Shown piece by piece: positions 37,316 through 45,704 of a DNA stretch of 64,000 nucleotides. The position numbers and the translations under genes were made by a program. Under the pieces are notes generated by a model that was not told where the DNA came from, searched no databases, and saw only the letters and a list, made by a program, of their open reading frames with translations. This DNA comes from Reinekea forsetii (GTDB taxonomy: Bacteria > Pseudomonadota > Gammaproteobacteria > Pseudomonadales > Natronospirillaceae), in assembly GCF_018860385.1 (NCBI RefSeq), contig NZ_JAHKPH010000008.1, positions 448,080 to 512,079 on the forward strand. The letters are read 5' to 3'. Position 1 is the stretch's first letter. Every line of letters starts with the position of its first letter.

Positions 37316-37379
37316 TTCTTTTTCCTTACCAAGCTCACTGTTACAATAGCGGTAATTACTTCGTTTAAGGAAAAACACC

Positions 37380-38783
37380 TTGATCATCCCTGTATTATTA
37401 GCTGGAGGAGTAGGTAGCCGTTTATGGCCACTGTCTCGAGAGCTGTTCCCAAAGCAATGCATTAATCTAGTTGATGTAAACGAAAGTTTAATTCAACAAA
37501 CGGCATTGCGAACACAACATGTTGGCTTGTCGGAAAACCCTATTGTGGTGTGTAATGATGAGCACCGCTTTATGATTGCTCAGCAAATGGCCGAGTGCGG
37601 AACGCAAGCTGATTTGATTCTTGAGCCAGAGGGCAAAAATACCGCACCAGCAATTGCTTTGGCGGCTTTTCAGGCCTTAGAGCGCGATGCCAATGCTATT
37701 ATGTTGGTATTGCCGGCCGATCATGTCATTAAAAATGAACAGTTATTTGGTGACGCCATCGAAAAAGCGGTTGAACAGGCGAAAGCCGGTAAAATTGTCA
37801 CTTTTGGTGTGCAGCCAACTTACCCCGAAACAGGCTATGGATATATTCAAGCCGCTTCTAAAACCGATGTGAGTGAAGTTCAATCCTTCAAAGAAAAGCC
37901 CGATTTAGCCACCGCAGAATCATATCTAGAGGAAGGCGGCTACTACTGGAACAGTGGCATGTTTGTGTTTTCAGCTCAAATGTACTTAGACGAGCTTAAA
38001 ACATTGCAGCCGAGCATCTTCAATGCCGTAAAAGCTGCATTTACCGGTAAACAACACGATTTAGATTTTATTCGAGTCAATGCAGAAGCTTTTGCTGAAT
38101 CGCCAGCCGATTCTATTGATTACGCCGTCATGGAAAAAACCGATAAAGCGGTTGTTGTGCCATACACCGGCGATTGGAATGACATTGGCGCGTGGGCGGC
38201 TCTATATGATTTAGGCGAGAAAGATGCAAATAACAATGTTCTGGCTGGCGATGTACTCACGCACGAAGCCAAGGGAAATTTAATTCGAGCCGAAAGCCGT
38301 TTAGTAGCGGCGGTGGGTGTTGATGATTTAGTGATTATCGAAACAGCCGATGCTGTGGCCGTCATGCCAAGAGAAAAAGCACAAGACATAAAACATATCG
38401 TCAACCAATTAAAAGCCTCTGGTCGAACCGAACACCAAACCCATGTAAAGGTTTATCGCCCGTGGGGCAGCTACCAAGGCGTCGACAGCGGCGAGCGACA
38501 TCAAGTAAAAAATATCACCGTAAAACCTGGTGAAAAACTCTCGGTACAAATGCACCACCACCGAGCAGAGCATTGGATAGTTGTAAAAGGCACCGCAAAC
38601 GTCACCATAGGTGAAAACACTCAGTTGGTGAGCGAAAACGAATCAGTGTATATCCCCATCGGCGCCACACACGCCCTAGAAAACCCAGGAAAAATTCCGT
38701 TAGAACTCATAGAAGTTCAAACCGGCTCCTATTTAGGTGAAGACGACATAGTTAGGTTCACCGATCGATATGGGAGGAAGTGA
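37380..38783 (+). CDS. manC: Mannose-1-phosphate guanylyltransferase / mannose-6-phosphate isomerase
   Basis: This bifunctional ManC/AlgA-type enzyme makes GDP-mannose for surface polysaccharides. The 467-residue protein has the nucleotidyltransferase domain (about 1-280) with LLAGGVGSRLWPLSRELFPKQ-type start and VQSFKEKPD. A left-handed helix segment follows, then a C-terminal cupin phosphomannose isomerase domain (about 350-465) with YRPWGSYQ and QMHHHRAEHWIVVKGTA. The likely start is TTG at 37380, nine bases after AAGG. It heads the polysaccharide half of the window. No gmd or manB is seen here. Confidence 0.94.
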   Translation: MIIPVLLAGGVGSRLWPLSRELFPKQCINLVDVNESLIQQTALRTQHVGLSENPIVVCNDEHRFMIAQQMAECGTQADLILEPEGKNTAPAIALAAFQALERDANAIMLVLPADHVIKNEQLFGDAIEKAVEQAKAGKIVTFGVQPTYPETGYGYIQAASKTDVSEVQSFKEKPDLATAESYLEEGGYYWNSGMFVFSAQMYLDELKTLQPSIFNAVKAAFTGKQHDLDFIRVNAEAFAESPADSIDYAVMEKTDKAVVVPYTGDWNDIGAWAALYDLGEKDANNNVLAGDVLTHEAKGNLIRAESRLVAAVGVDDLVIIETADAVAVMPREKAQDIKHIVNQLKASGRTEHQTHVKVYRPWGSYQGVDSGERHQVKNITVKPGEKLSVQMHHHRAEHWIVVKGTANVTIGENTQLVSENESVYIPIGATHALENPGKIPLELIEVQTGSYLGEDDIVRFTDRYGRK

Positions 38784-38794
38784 AAGGGCAGAAC

Positions 38795-38811
38795 GGCGCC
38801 CTTCGGGCGTC
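38795..38811 (+). terminator. Hairpin after manC
   Basis: A GC-rich stem closes on a three-base TTC loop (CGCCC, 38797-38801, with GGGCG, 38805-38809), extended by a G-T and a G-C pair. Downstream T content is low until GTTTT at 38817, so it is only a candidate terminator. Confidence 0.45.
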
Positions 38812-38816
38812 CGCGA

Positions 38817-39010
38817 GTTTTGAGCTGCGAGCTGCGAGTAAGTTCAAAAGCGAAAACAAAGCCACTTTTTAATGTAGGAGTCTTCGGAGCTTGCGGAGAG
38901 ACGAAAAAGGTAAAGCTTGCTTATAAAAGCAAGCAATCTCTAATGTTTGCCCGCAGCCCGCAGCCCGCAGCCCGCAGCCCGCAGCCCGCAGCCCGCAGCC
39001 TAACTAAAAC
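38817..39010. repeat. Heptad-repeat intergenic element, copy E4, with GCAGCCC array
   Basis: The left arm (38817-38838) is GTTTT GAGCTGC GAGCTGC GAG. The right arm (38949-39000) is GCCC, six perfect GCAGCCC units and GCAGCC, then TAACTAAAAC. The interior carries the TGTAGGAG repeat and a perfect GCTTGCTT-ATAA-AAGCAAGC hairpin (38915-38934). The left end GTTTTGAGCTGC is the exact reverse complement of the right end of E5. Confidence 0.75.
38873..38908 (+). repeat. TGTAGGAG...GGAGAGACGA repeat, copy 1
   Basis: TGTAGGAGTCTTC is followed by GGAGAGACGA at 22 bp from the start of the first block. A second copy lies at 48824-48862. It sits inside element E4. Confidence 0.55.
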
Positions 39011-39020
39011 AATCCCCTTA

Positions 39021-39049
39021 TCGACATCCCTCCCATAAGCAAGGATAAT
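39021..39049 (+). promoter_or_regulatory. Probable sigma-70 promoter of the envelope operon
   Basis: TCGACA (39021-39026) and GATAAT (39044-39049) are separated by 17 bp; each hexamer differs from consensus at one base. The promoter begins 10 bp after element E4 and lies about 37 bp before the first gene of the five-gene operon. Confidence 0.65.
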
Positions 39050-39085
39050 ACCCGCCTTTAACTCCTTCTAATCGTAAAGGGTAGT

Positions 39086-40870
39086 ATGGCGCGTAAATTT
39101 AAAGCCTATTTTGGGTTGCTTGTTTTATTTGTATTTGTCTGTAGTGCCATTATGGCTGTGAATTTGGCTACCAGCTCTGCAGCAGAGGGGTGGTTTGCCA
39201 AAACATATGTTCCCTTAGCGTTTATTAGCCAAGCATTTGCCTTTTCTCTGCTATTGGCTGTGATTTTACTGCCATTCTTACTCTTACCAACTTCTTTTGT
39301 TATCACGCTCTATGCCATTCTCGCGGGTACAACCTGGCTTCTATTAGCCGTAGATGCTTGGGTGTTCAGCGTTTATCGTTTCCACATTAATGCTTTTTTT
39401 ATCAAGATGTTGTTTGTAGACCGTGCTGGTATGGGTGTGGGCAATGGTATTTTGCTGGTGGGCTTTATGGCTTGGTTGGCGTTTATGGGGTTCACTTATT
39501 GGCTTGCCAATAAATCATGCGTGCTATTTAACCGTATACGAACCGGGTTAGTTTATAGCTTTTTAGCTGTTTTGTTGGTTATAGGGCAGGGCATTCACGC
39601 GTGGGGTTATGCGCATAACATGGGCGCAATTATCAGCCTAACCCATGTGATACCTTGGTATACGCCGTTAACCGCCACCACCAAGTTAAAGCAATTAGGC
39701 TGGTTTAATGAATCTCTCGTAGAAGATAATTTAGTTTTAAAAGAAGGAAAGGTGGGTGGCTTTAATTACCCAGCTGAGCCTATTCAGTGCGCTGAAGAAA
39801 ACACGCCAAACATCATCATCGTATCAATTGAAAGCCTGCGCTTTGACAGATTCACCCCCGAAATTATGCCCAACATTACCGAAATAGGCCGTGAATCACT
39901 TTATTTTAGTAATCATTTAAGTACCGGTACTGTTACTGATAGGGGCGTATTTGGATTAATTTACAGCCTGTCGCCGGTATTTTTTAACAGTGCAATGGGT
40001 GCAGGTAAACAGCCCGCTTTAATAGAAAGCACGCAACAATTGGGCTATCAGCATTGGGTGTTAGCGAATCAAGATATCGAAGTAAACAAACTCGATACGT
40101 TGTTGTTTAACGGCATTCAACCGTTGCAGAGCCAAGGGAAAGGTGCAGTTAATGAAGGTGATGCCAATTTAATTCAGCAGTTTAAACAACAGCTCGAAAA
40201 CAATTCAACTGAGCAGCCGTTTTTTAGTTTTATATTATTTAATGGCTCGCATTTCCCTTATTGGACGCCACCCAATTACCCAAGCCCGTTTACCCCGGCC
40301 AAGCAACTACGTATTTCAAAAGTGAATGATGATACAGAGCCTAAGCCCTATCTAAATCAGTACTCTAACTCTATTCACTACCTAGACACTTTGATTGGGG
40401 AGCTAAAAACAGCACTCAAAGCAAATAACCAATGGGAGAACACCATAGTAGTGATTACCGGTGATCATGGTGAAGAATTTAAAGATCAAAACGAGCCTTA
40501 TTGGGGGCACGGCAGCAATTTTACGCAATACCAAACGCAAGTACCGCTTATTATTCACTGGCCAGGCAAGCACCAACAGGTAAATTATCGAACCTCTCAT
40601 GAAGATATAGCCGCAACTTTGGTGACAGAAGCTCTAAACTGTGATGTTGCGTTTGAGAGTATATCAACTGGTGAACCACTGTTTAGCAATGCGCCCCGAG
40701 TAAACATTGTAGCTAGCTATGTAAACCAAGCCATTATTGTAGAGAGCTCTGTTAATGAGTTGTTGCCCGGGTTCGTAAAAAGTTACAGCCTTGAAAGTGT
40801 GGATGAAAAAGTAGAAACACCGGCCGCTGCAATTAAAGGCGTTCAAAAAATTTATCAATATTTTAGATAG
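39086..40870 (+). CDS. yejM: YejM/PbgA/LapC-like inner-membrane sulfatase-fold protein
   Basis: In Escherichia coli YejM (LapC) senses LPS and controls LpxC degradation through LapB. The 594-residue protein has five N-terminal membrane segments (about 7-190, DUF3413-type). A periplasmic sulfatase-fold domain (about 240-540) follows with NIIIVSIESLRFDRF, FSNHLSTGTVTDRGVFGLIY and ITGDHGEEF. The threonine-rich site replaces a true sulfatase cysteine, as in YejM. It opens a five-gene operon, with 22 bp to the next gene. The LPS-regulatory role is from family knowledge. The operon context here is not the E. coli one, so a polysaccharide-linked role is also possible. Confidence 0.85.
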   Translation: MARKFKAYFGLLVLFVFVCSAIMAVNLATSSAAEGWFAKTYVPLAFISQAFAFSLLLAVILLPFLLLPTSFVITLYAILAGTTWLLLAVDAWVFSVYRFHINAFFIKMLFVDRAGMGVGNGILLVGFMAWLAFMGFTYWLANKSCVLFNRIRTGLVYSFLAVLLVIGQGIHAWGYAHNMGAIISLTHVIPWYTPLTATTKLKQLGWFNESLVEDNLVLKEGKVGGFNYPAEPIQCAEENTPNIIIVSIESLRFDRFTPEIMPNITEIGRESLYFSNHLSTGTVTDRGVFGLIYSLSPVFFNSAMGAGKQPALIESTQQLGYQHWVLANQDIEVNKLDTLLFNGIQPLQSQGKGAVNEGDANLIQQFKQQLENNSTEQPFFSFILFNGSHFPYWTPPNYPSPFTPAKQLRISKVNDDTEPKPYLNQYSNSIHYLDTLIGELKTALKANNQWENTIVVITGDHGEEFKDQNEPYWGHGSNFTQYQTQVPLIIHWPGKHQQVNYRTSHEDIAATLVTEALNCDVAFESISTGEPLFSNAPRVNIVASYVNQAIIVESSVNELLPGFVKSYSLESVDEKVETPAAAIKGVQKIYQYFR

Positions 40871-40892
40871 TTGCGAGTAGCAAAAAAAAGTT

Positions 40893-41429
40893 ATGAAAAT
40901 TCATTTGTTCTGTTTAGTGGCGTTAATGCTTGTAACCACACAGTCGTGTGCGAGTACCGCGCAACGACACGGTGCTTGCTCGAGTAACTGGAAAATTACC
41001 GGTTACTATACTCCTGTAGAAAAGGAATATTCTGGAGAAACAACTACTATAACAGTAACTAGCCTAGGCCCTTTATCATTTAATCAAAGCTTCCTTGAAG
41101 ATGTGAAAATGGAAGGCTGGGGTAAAACCCATTATGGTTGGTACTTAGGCTACTATGGCCAGCGGTGGCACAAAAGTTTGGCCCCATTGGATGCATTTGG
41201 GCAAGCGCTTGAAATTGGAACTGCCGCAACCGATCCAAAATACATCAGTAGTGGCAGACAGTTTTACGTACGACAGAAAACCAAGGTGCTACAAGAACAA
41301 CACTTTAGAGCAAGTGATGTTGGGCAGAAAATCAGAAATAAGCATGTCGATATTTATACCGGTGAAGGTAATTTAGCAAAAATTCAAACTTGGGATTTAA
41401 CAGGTGAAGGAACCATTTGCCTCATTTAA
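40893..41429 (+). CDS. Secreted 3D-domain (double-psi beta-barrel) protein
   Basis: The 178-residue protein has an N-terminal signal (about 1-19; the cysteine in TTQSCAST could be a poor lipobox). Its body resembles 3D-domain proteins related to MltA/RlpA cell-wall enzymes: KITGYYTPVEKEYSG at the start and RASDVGQKIRNKHVDIYTGEG at the end, the latter containing the conserved Asp-rich end of the fold. The middle is rich in Trp, Tyr and Gly (EGWGKTHYGWYLGYYGQRW). It is probably periplasmic and may act on or bind peptidoglycan or glycan. It lies 16 bp before the deacetylase-caspase gene. Confidence 0.75.
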   Translation: MKIHLFCLVALMLVTTQSCASTAQRHGACSSNWKITGYYTPVEKEYSGETTTITVTSLGPLSFNQSFLEDVKMEGWGKTHYGWYLGYYGQRWHKSLAPLDAFGQALEIGTAATDPKYISSGRQFYVRQKTKVLQEQHFRASDVGQKIRNKHVDIYTGEGNLAKIQTWDLTGEGTICLI

Positions 41430-41445
41430 TTAATAAGGACAATAG

Positions 41446-44067
41446 ATGTTTGTAAGTAAAATTAAAAGAACGGTTGGCAGAATTGTGCTTGCCTCGCTTC
41501 TGCTCAGTTTAGCGTTTCCGGTTATGAGCAGTGAATTAGTGCGCTATGAAAAAATAGTAGAGCTTAACCGTAAGGTATTGTTTTTATTGTCTTCAGGCGC
41601 TGATAACGCGGTAGCAACACAAAGAGACACCTTTATTTCTCGCAATTATTACTACTATAAACAGCAGTTGCTTGAAGACGTTTTAGAAGAGTTTTTGACA
41701 TTGCCAGCTAATGAACGAGTAAGTAAGGTGAATCAATTTTATAGCTTCCTACACAGCGATAAAGTAAGAGCTGCCGATGCTATTAGCTTTATAGACCTTA
41801 TAGATAACTTATTGCTTGAGCACAGCGAAGCACCCTATTTAAGTCGAACAGAACTGCGCCAACTTCGGCAATTAGAACAACAAATTTTAGTAATTCAAGA
41901 TACTTATCAATCGGATATTTCTGAGCTAACCAGTGCACTGGTTACAAGAGGTTTGGAATTAGAGCCATGGCAAAGCTATTTAGATTTTATACAAGCGCAA
42001 TATACTCGAAATGATATTTATGAGGAGTTTAATCAGAAAGCCCCAGCCTTAGAGCAACCTGCTGTTCGCGGTGCTGAAGATCATAGTAAATCTGATTTGG
42101 TATGGGGTTATGGAATTCCAGATAAGACTGTTGTTTTAACCTTTGATGATGGTCCACATAATCGAAATACGGCGGCTATTTTAGATACTTTAAAAGAGTT
42201 TAATGTAAAAGCTTATTTTTTTGCAGTGGGTAAGAACGTGGGCTCCGTTAACGGCGATTCTGTTAAGCTGAGTAAAAGTGCATCGCAATTACAACGCGCT
42301 TTAAGTGAAGGCCATATTCTAGCGAACCACAGCTTCAGTCATCCTGTGCTTACAAAGTTACCAGGCGATAGTCAAAAGAAAGAATTAGAAGACACCAATA
42401 CGTTGCTTAAAACTGTCTCTGGTATAGATGTAACAAGTTTCCGACCTCCATATGGTGCCAAAAACGATCAGCTTGTTCAGCTTTCACGTGATACAGGTAT
42501 GCGCTCAATCATGTGGAATATAGATTCGAAAGACTGGGCTGACCCTATGCCAGAATCTATCGTCAAAAGAGTAATGGCTGATTTATCCAATAAAAAGAAA
42601 GGCATCTTGCTATTTCACGATATACACAAACAAACCGTTCAAGCATTGCCTGATTTATTAAAAGCTTTAAATGAAGAGGGCTATAAAGTAGTCGATATAG
42701 ACGGTAAGCCATTCGAAGCTGCTGCAAAAGCAAAGCCAGCCGAACAGCCCACTGCAGCGCCTGTTGTCAGCCAACTATACGGTAACAGTTGGGCGTTGGT
42801 CATTGGGGTAAATAAGTACCGTTATTGGCCTCAATTAAGTTATGCCGTTAACGATGCGAAAGGTGTAAAAGAGGTGCTTCAAAATAAGTATGGCTTTGAA
42901 GAAGAGCGGATTTTTACTTTACTTGATGAAAACGCCAGCAGAGAAAATATATCAGAGCATTTAGCCAATATTTTATCAGACCCAGGTAGAGTTAAACCGA
43001 ACGATAGAGTATTTATATTTTATGCAGGTCATGGCATGACCCGTGTATTACCCTCTGGGCGTAACCTAGGATATATCATTCCTTTTGATGCTGAATTAGA
43101 TAAGTTTCACAGCAAGGCTATTTCGATGACCCATTTGCAAGATTTTTCAGACATGATTCCCGCTAAACATGTCTATTTTGTAATGGATTCATGCTATAGC
43201 GGAATTGCATTAACTCGAAGCGGTGGGCGGGCTGCACGCTCTAAGTACTTAGAGGAAATTTCATCACGGCAAGCCCGACAGATTTTGACTGCAGGTGGTG
43301 CAGACCAAGAAGTGGCAGATGGTGGTGCAAATGGACATTCAGTGTTTACTGGCATGTTGTTGCAAGGCTTAGAGGGCGCCGCAGATTTAGATCAAAATAA
43401 CATAATAACAGCATCTGAGTTGGGCGCTTACGTGTCGCCCCGTGTTTCAGAGCACTCAAATCAGACTCCAGCTTTTGGCAACTTGGTGGGGAGTGAAGGA
43501 GGGGAGTTTTTATTCGAATTAGCACCAGTAAATATTTCGGATGACACCTTAAGTGAAGAGGAGCGTTTGAAAGCTGAAATACTTAAGCTAGAAAAAGAAA
43601 ATATTAGCCTTAAGCAAAAAATTGCTGAGCTGTCGAATAGTAGCGTTACGCATAATTTTGTTCGAGGAAATGTTGAAGGTTTAAATCAGTTATCGGTGGT
43701 GCAACGTAAGTTAAAGGCTAATGAATATCACGGTGTTGGGCTATCAGCCTATAGAGATAAAGATTACCCTGCTGCATTAAGTGCATTGCATACCGCGTTA
43801 ATTTATAACCCGAGTAATCCTGGAATTACCAATGACTATGGGTTCGTACTATTTAAAGATGAGCAATATAAGCAAGCTCTTTTTTGGCTAGAGAAAACCA
43901 TAGAATTAGATGCCAAGCGCATTCCCGTTTACCTTAATATTGCTGATACGCTCGTGGCACTTAACCAACATAGCGAAGCCGTACCCTACTATGAGTACTA
44001 TCTAGAAGTTTATCCAGATAGCCCATTGAAAGATCGAGTAAACGAGTTTTTAAATAAATATGGCTGA
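41446..44067 (+). CDS. Polysaccharide deacetylase - caspase (C14) - TPR fusion protein
   Basis: The 873-residue protein has a signal peptide (about 1-27), a helical N-terminal region (about 28-205) and then two enzyme domains. A NodB/CE4 deacetylase (about 225-425) has every motif intact: DD at 234-235, H295-S-F-S-H299, R333-PPYG, D360-SKD-W364 and H391-D392. A caspase-like domain (about 443-690) has the dyad H529 (YAGHG) and C583 (DSCYSG). A coiled coil (about 700-725, EEERLKAEILKLEKENISLK) and C-terminal TPRs (about 755-865) follow. Both enzymes should be active, probably in the periplasm. It overlaps the next gene by eight bases. The substrate is unknown. Confidence 0.88.
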   Translation: MFVSKIKRTVGRIVLASLLLSLAFPVMSSELVRYEKIVELNRKVLFLLSSGADNAVATQRDTFISRNYYYYKQQLLEDVLEEFLTLPANERVSKVNQFYSFLHSDKVRAADAISFIDLIDNLLLEHSEAPYLSRTELRQLRQLEQQILVIQDTYQSDISELTSALVTRGLELEPWQSYLDFIQAQYTRNDIYEEFNQKAPALEQPAVRGAEDHSKSDLVWGYGIPDKTVVLTFDDGPHNRNTAAILDTLKEFNVKAYFFAVGKNVGSVNGDSVKLSKSASQLQRALSEGHILANHSFSHPVLTKLPGDSQKKELEDTNTLLKTVSGIDVTSFRPPYGAKNDQLVQLSRDTGMRSIMWNIDSKDWADPMPESIVKRVMADLSNKKKGILLFHDIHKQTVQALPDLLKALNEEGYKVVDIDGKPFEAAAKAKPAEQPTAAPVVSQLYGNSWALVIGVNKYRYWPQLSYAVNDAKGVKEVLQNKYGFEEERIFTLLDENASRENISEHLANILSDPGRVKPNDRVFIFYAGHGMTRVLPSGRNLGYIIPFDAELDKFHSKAISMTHLQDFSDMIPAKHVYFVMDSCYSGIALTRSGGRAARSKYLEEISSRQARQILTAGGADQEVADGGANGHSVFTGMLLQGLEGAADLDQNNIITASELGAYVSPRVSEHSNQTPAFGNLVGSEGGEFLFELAPVNISDDTLSEEERLKAEILKLEKENISLKQKIAELSNSSVTHNFVRGNVEGLNQLSVVQRKLKANEYHGVGLSAYRDKDYPAALSALHTALIYNPSNPGITNDYGFVLFKDEQYKQALFWLEKTIELDAKRIPVYLNIADTLVALNQHSEAVPYYEYYLEVYPDSPLKDRVNEFLNKYG

Positions 44068-45181
44068 TCCGTTGCAAAGCTCTAAGTTAGTTAAGGCATT
44101 TATAGCGTTGATGTTTTTTGCGCTCCTAAGCTTGGGAGTGCTTAACAAGCCGTTGCCCGCGGTAGATAAGTTTCAAACGGCAAACATACCGGTGTTGTCT
44201 CAAGAAAAAGTATTTAGTCGCTTAGAATTAAGCTCAGACACCAAAATGGTTCATGCTTCTTATATCGAACAGCTGCCAAATAACCGGCAAGTGTTGTTTT
44301 GGTTTGGTGGCAGCCGCGAAGGCCATAAAGATGTGCAAGTATATCGAACCGTTGTCCAAAGCGGTGAATTAGTAGAGCCCGTTACCGCTGTTTTATCGGC
44401 TCCAATGCTGAGCGAACTTTCTGGTCGCTATATTAAAAAACTAGGCAACCCCGTAGCTAAATATCACAATGGCAAGCTTTACTTGTGGGTGGTAAGCGTG
44501 AGTGTAGGCGGTTGGGCAACGGCAAAAGTAGATATGCTTATTTCAGAAGACGAAGGCAAAACATTTGTGTACGGAGAAAAGCTAAATACCTCTCCGTTTT
44601 TTAATATAAGTACGCTGGTACGCAACCCGCCAATAGCAACCGAAAGTGGTTTTTTAATGCCCGCCTATTTTGAGCTTAACCGGCTAGACCCGCTTTTTAT
44701 CCAATTAGATAAAAATATGCGAATGCAAAGCGCTCAAACACTGCCCATGCAAGCTATTCAGCCGATTGTAGTGCCAAGCCTAAATGGCGAAAGCGCTCAA
44801 GTTTATGCTCGCCCTATAAAACAAGAAAGTATTCAGCGCGGAGTTTGGGTGCCAGATTCGAATAGCTGGCAGGTTGCAAGCATACATAGTTTGCCAAACG
44901 ATTCAGCCGATTCAGCCGTAGTGAGACTGAGCGAAAATACATTACTGATGATTCATAACGGCGGCCAAGGCCGTGGCCAGCTGTATTTAAGCCTATCAGA
45001 AGATAGCGGTAACACCTGGGTGCGCAAAGCTACTTTAGAAGATCAGCCCGGTGAGCGCTTTGCATACCCGTCGATGATAGTAGGCCGCGATGGCTTGCTG
45101 CACATTTGTTATACCTATAAACGCAAACACATTCAGTATATTCGAGCCTCGTTGAATGCCCTTCTTGAGGGCGCAAACTAA
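44060..45181 (+). CDS. BNR/sialidase-like six-bladed propeller protein
   Basis: The 373-residue protein has an N-terminal hydrophobic segment (about 12-27) that acts as signal or anchor. A propeller of the predicted-neuraminidase type follows, with FWFGGSREGHKDVQVYRT, and Asp-box-like motifs ISEDEGKTFVYG and LSEDSGNTWVRK. A GERFAYPSMIVGRDGLLHICYTY segment near the end is typical of this group. No experimentally known substrate is implied; a glycoside hydrolase or lyase on surface glycan is plausible. It overlaps its neighbours by eight bases and one base, so it is translated with the deacetylase-caspase gene. Confidence 0.75.
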   Translation: MADPLQSSKLVKAFIALMFFALLSLGVLNKPLPAVDKFQTANIPVLSQEKVFSRLELSSDTKMVHASYIEQLPNNRQVLFWFGGSREGHKDVQVYRTVVQSGELVEPVTAVLSAPMLSELSGRYIKKLGNPVAKYHNGKLYLWVVSVSVGGWATAKVDMLISEDEGKTFVYGEKLNTSPFFNISTLVRNPPIATESGFLMPAYFELNRLDPLFIQLDKNMRMQSAQTLPMQAIQPIVVPSLNGESAQVYARPIKQESIQRGVWVPDSNSWQVASIHSLPNDSADSAVVRLSENTLLMIHNGGQGRGQLYLSLSEDSGNTWVRKATLEDQPGERFAYPSMIVGRDGLLHICYTYKRKHIQYIRASLNALLEGAN

Positions 45182-45639
45182 TGCTTTCTTATTTATATGC
45201 GGTATTCGATTTACCCTCGGTTACATTACTAGCCCTTATTGCCATAAAATGCTTGCCCAATGCCCTGCAAATACGATTAGGTATAGCAGGTCACACTAAA
45301 TTGATAGTGTGGCATTATTTCGGGTTGCTGAGCTTAATAGTAATTACCAGCTATTTGCTGGGCGTAACCAAACTGTATGAGTTGGGGTACAGCTATTTAG
45401 CATTGATATTCATATTACCCATGATGATTTATGCAATAGTAACGGCACATATCGCAATAACCGTACTTATAATTGGGCAGGTAGGGGTATGGTTGGTGTT
45501 TTACCAAAGTTACATTAACTTATGGGATGCCCTGGTTGGCGAACTACTGTTGATAAGCTACTTGGCATTGCTTGCCACCAAGCTGGTGAAACTCACGGTT
45601 AAAATCGTTAAAAAACCATTAAATTCAGCAAAGTCATAA
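45181..45639 (+). CDS. Small polytopic membrane protein, last gene of the envelope operon
   Basis: This is a 152-residue, very hydrophobic protein with about four or five membrane segments (for example TLLALIAIKCLPN, LLSLIVITSYLLGV, LIFILPMMIYAIVTAHI, LLISYLALLATKLV) and a basic C-terminus. It starts on the last base of the previous stop codon, so it is coupled to the BNR gene. I do not recognise the family. Its position suggests a membrane partner for the periplasmic enzymes of the operon, but that is inference. Confidence 0.65.
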   Translation: MLSYLYAVFDLPSVTLLALIAIKCLPNALQIRLGIAGHTKLIVWHYFGLLSLIVITSYLLGVTKLYELGYSYLALIFILPMMIYAIVTAHIAITVLIIGQVGVWLVFYQSYINLWDALVGELLLISYLALLATKLVKLTVKIVKKPLNSAKS

Positions 45640-45704
45640 TATCAGCTCTAGCTACAGAGTGTTATTATGCCGCCATAGAAACATTACAAATTTAAGGAGT
45701 AACA

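Larger units (their letters stand above)
38784..39085. other. Intergenic region between manC and the YejM-like gene
   Basis: This 302-bp gap contains a GC-rich manC hairpin, heptad element E4, one copy of the TGTAGGAG repeat, an 8-bp palindromic hairpin and a well-formed promoter. Nothing in it looks protein-coding. Confidence 0.7.

Noticed and set aside
37247-37462. Minus-strand frame with LQAASCK peptide repeats
   Set aside because: It is only the translation of the GCAGCTT array and overlaps the manC start; it is not a gene.
37262-39000. Tandem arrays considered as CRISPR
   Set aside because: Units are 7 bp with no unique spacers, and there are no cas genes.
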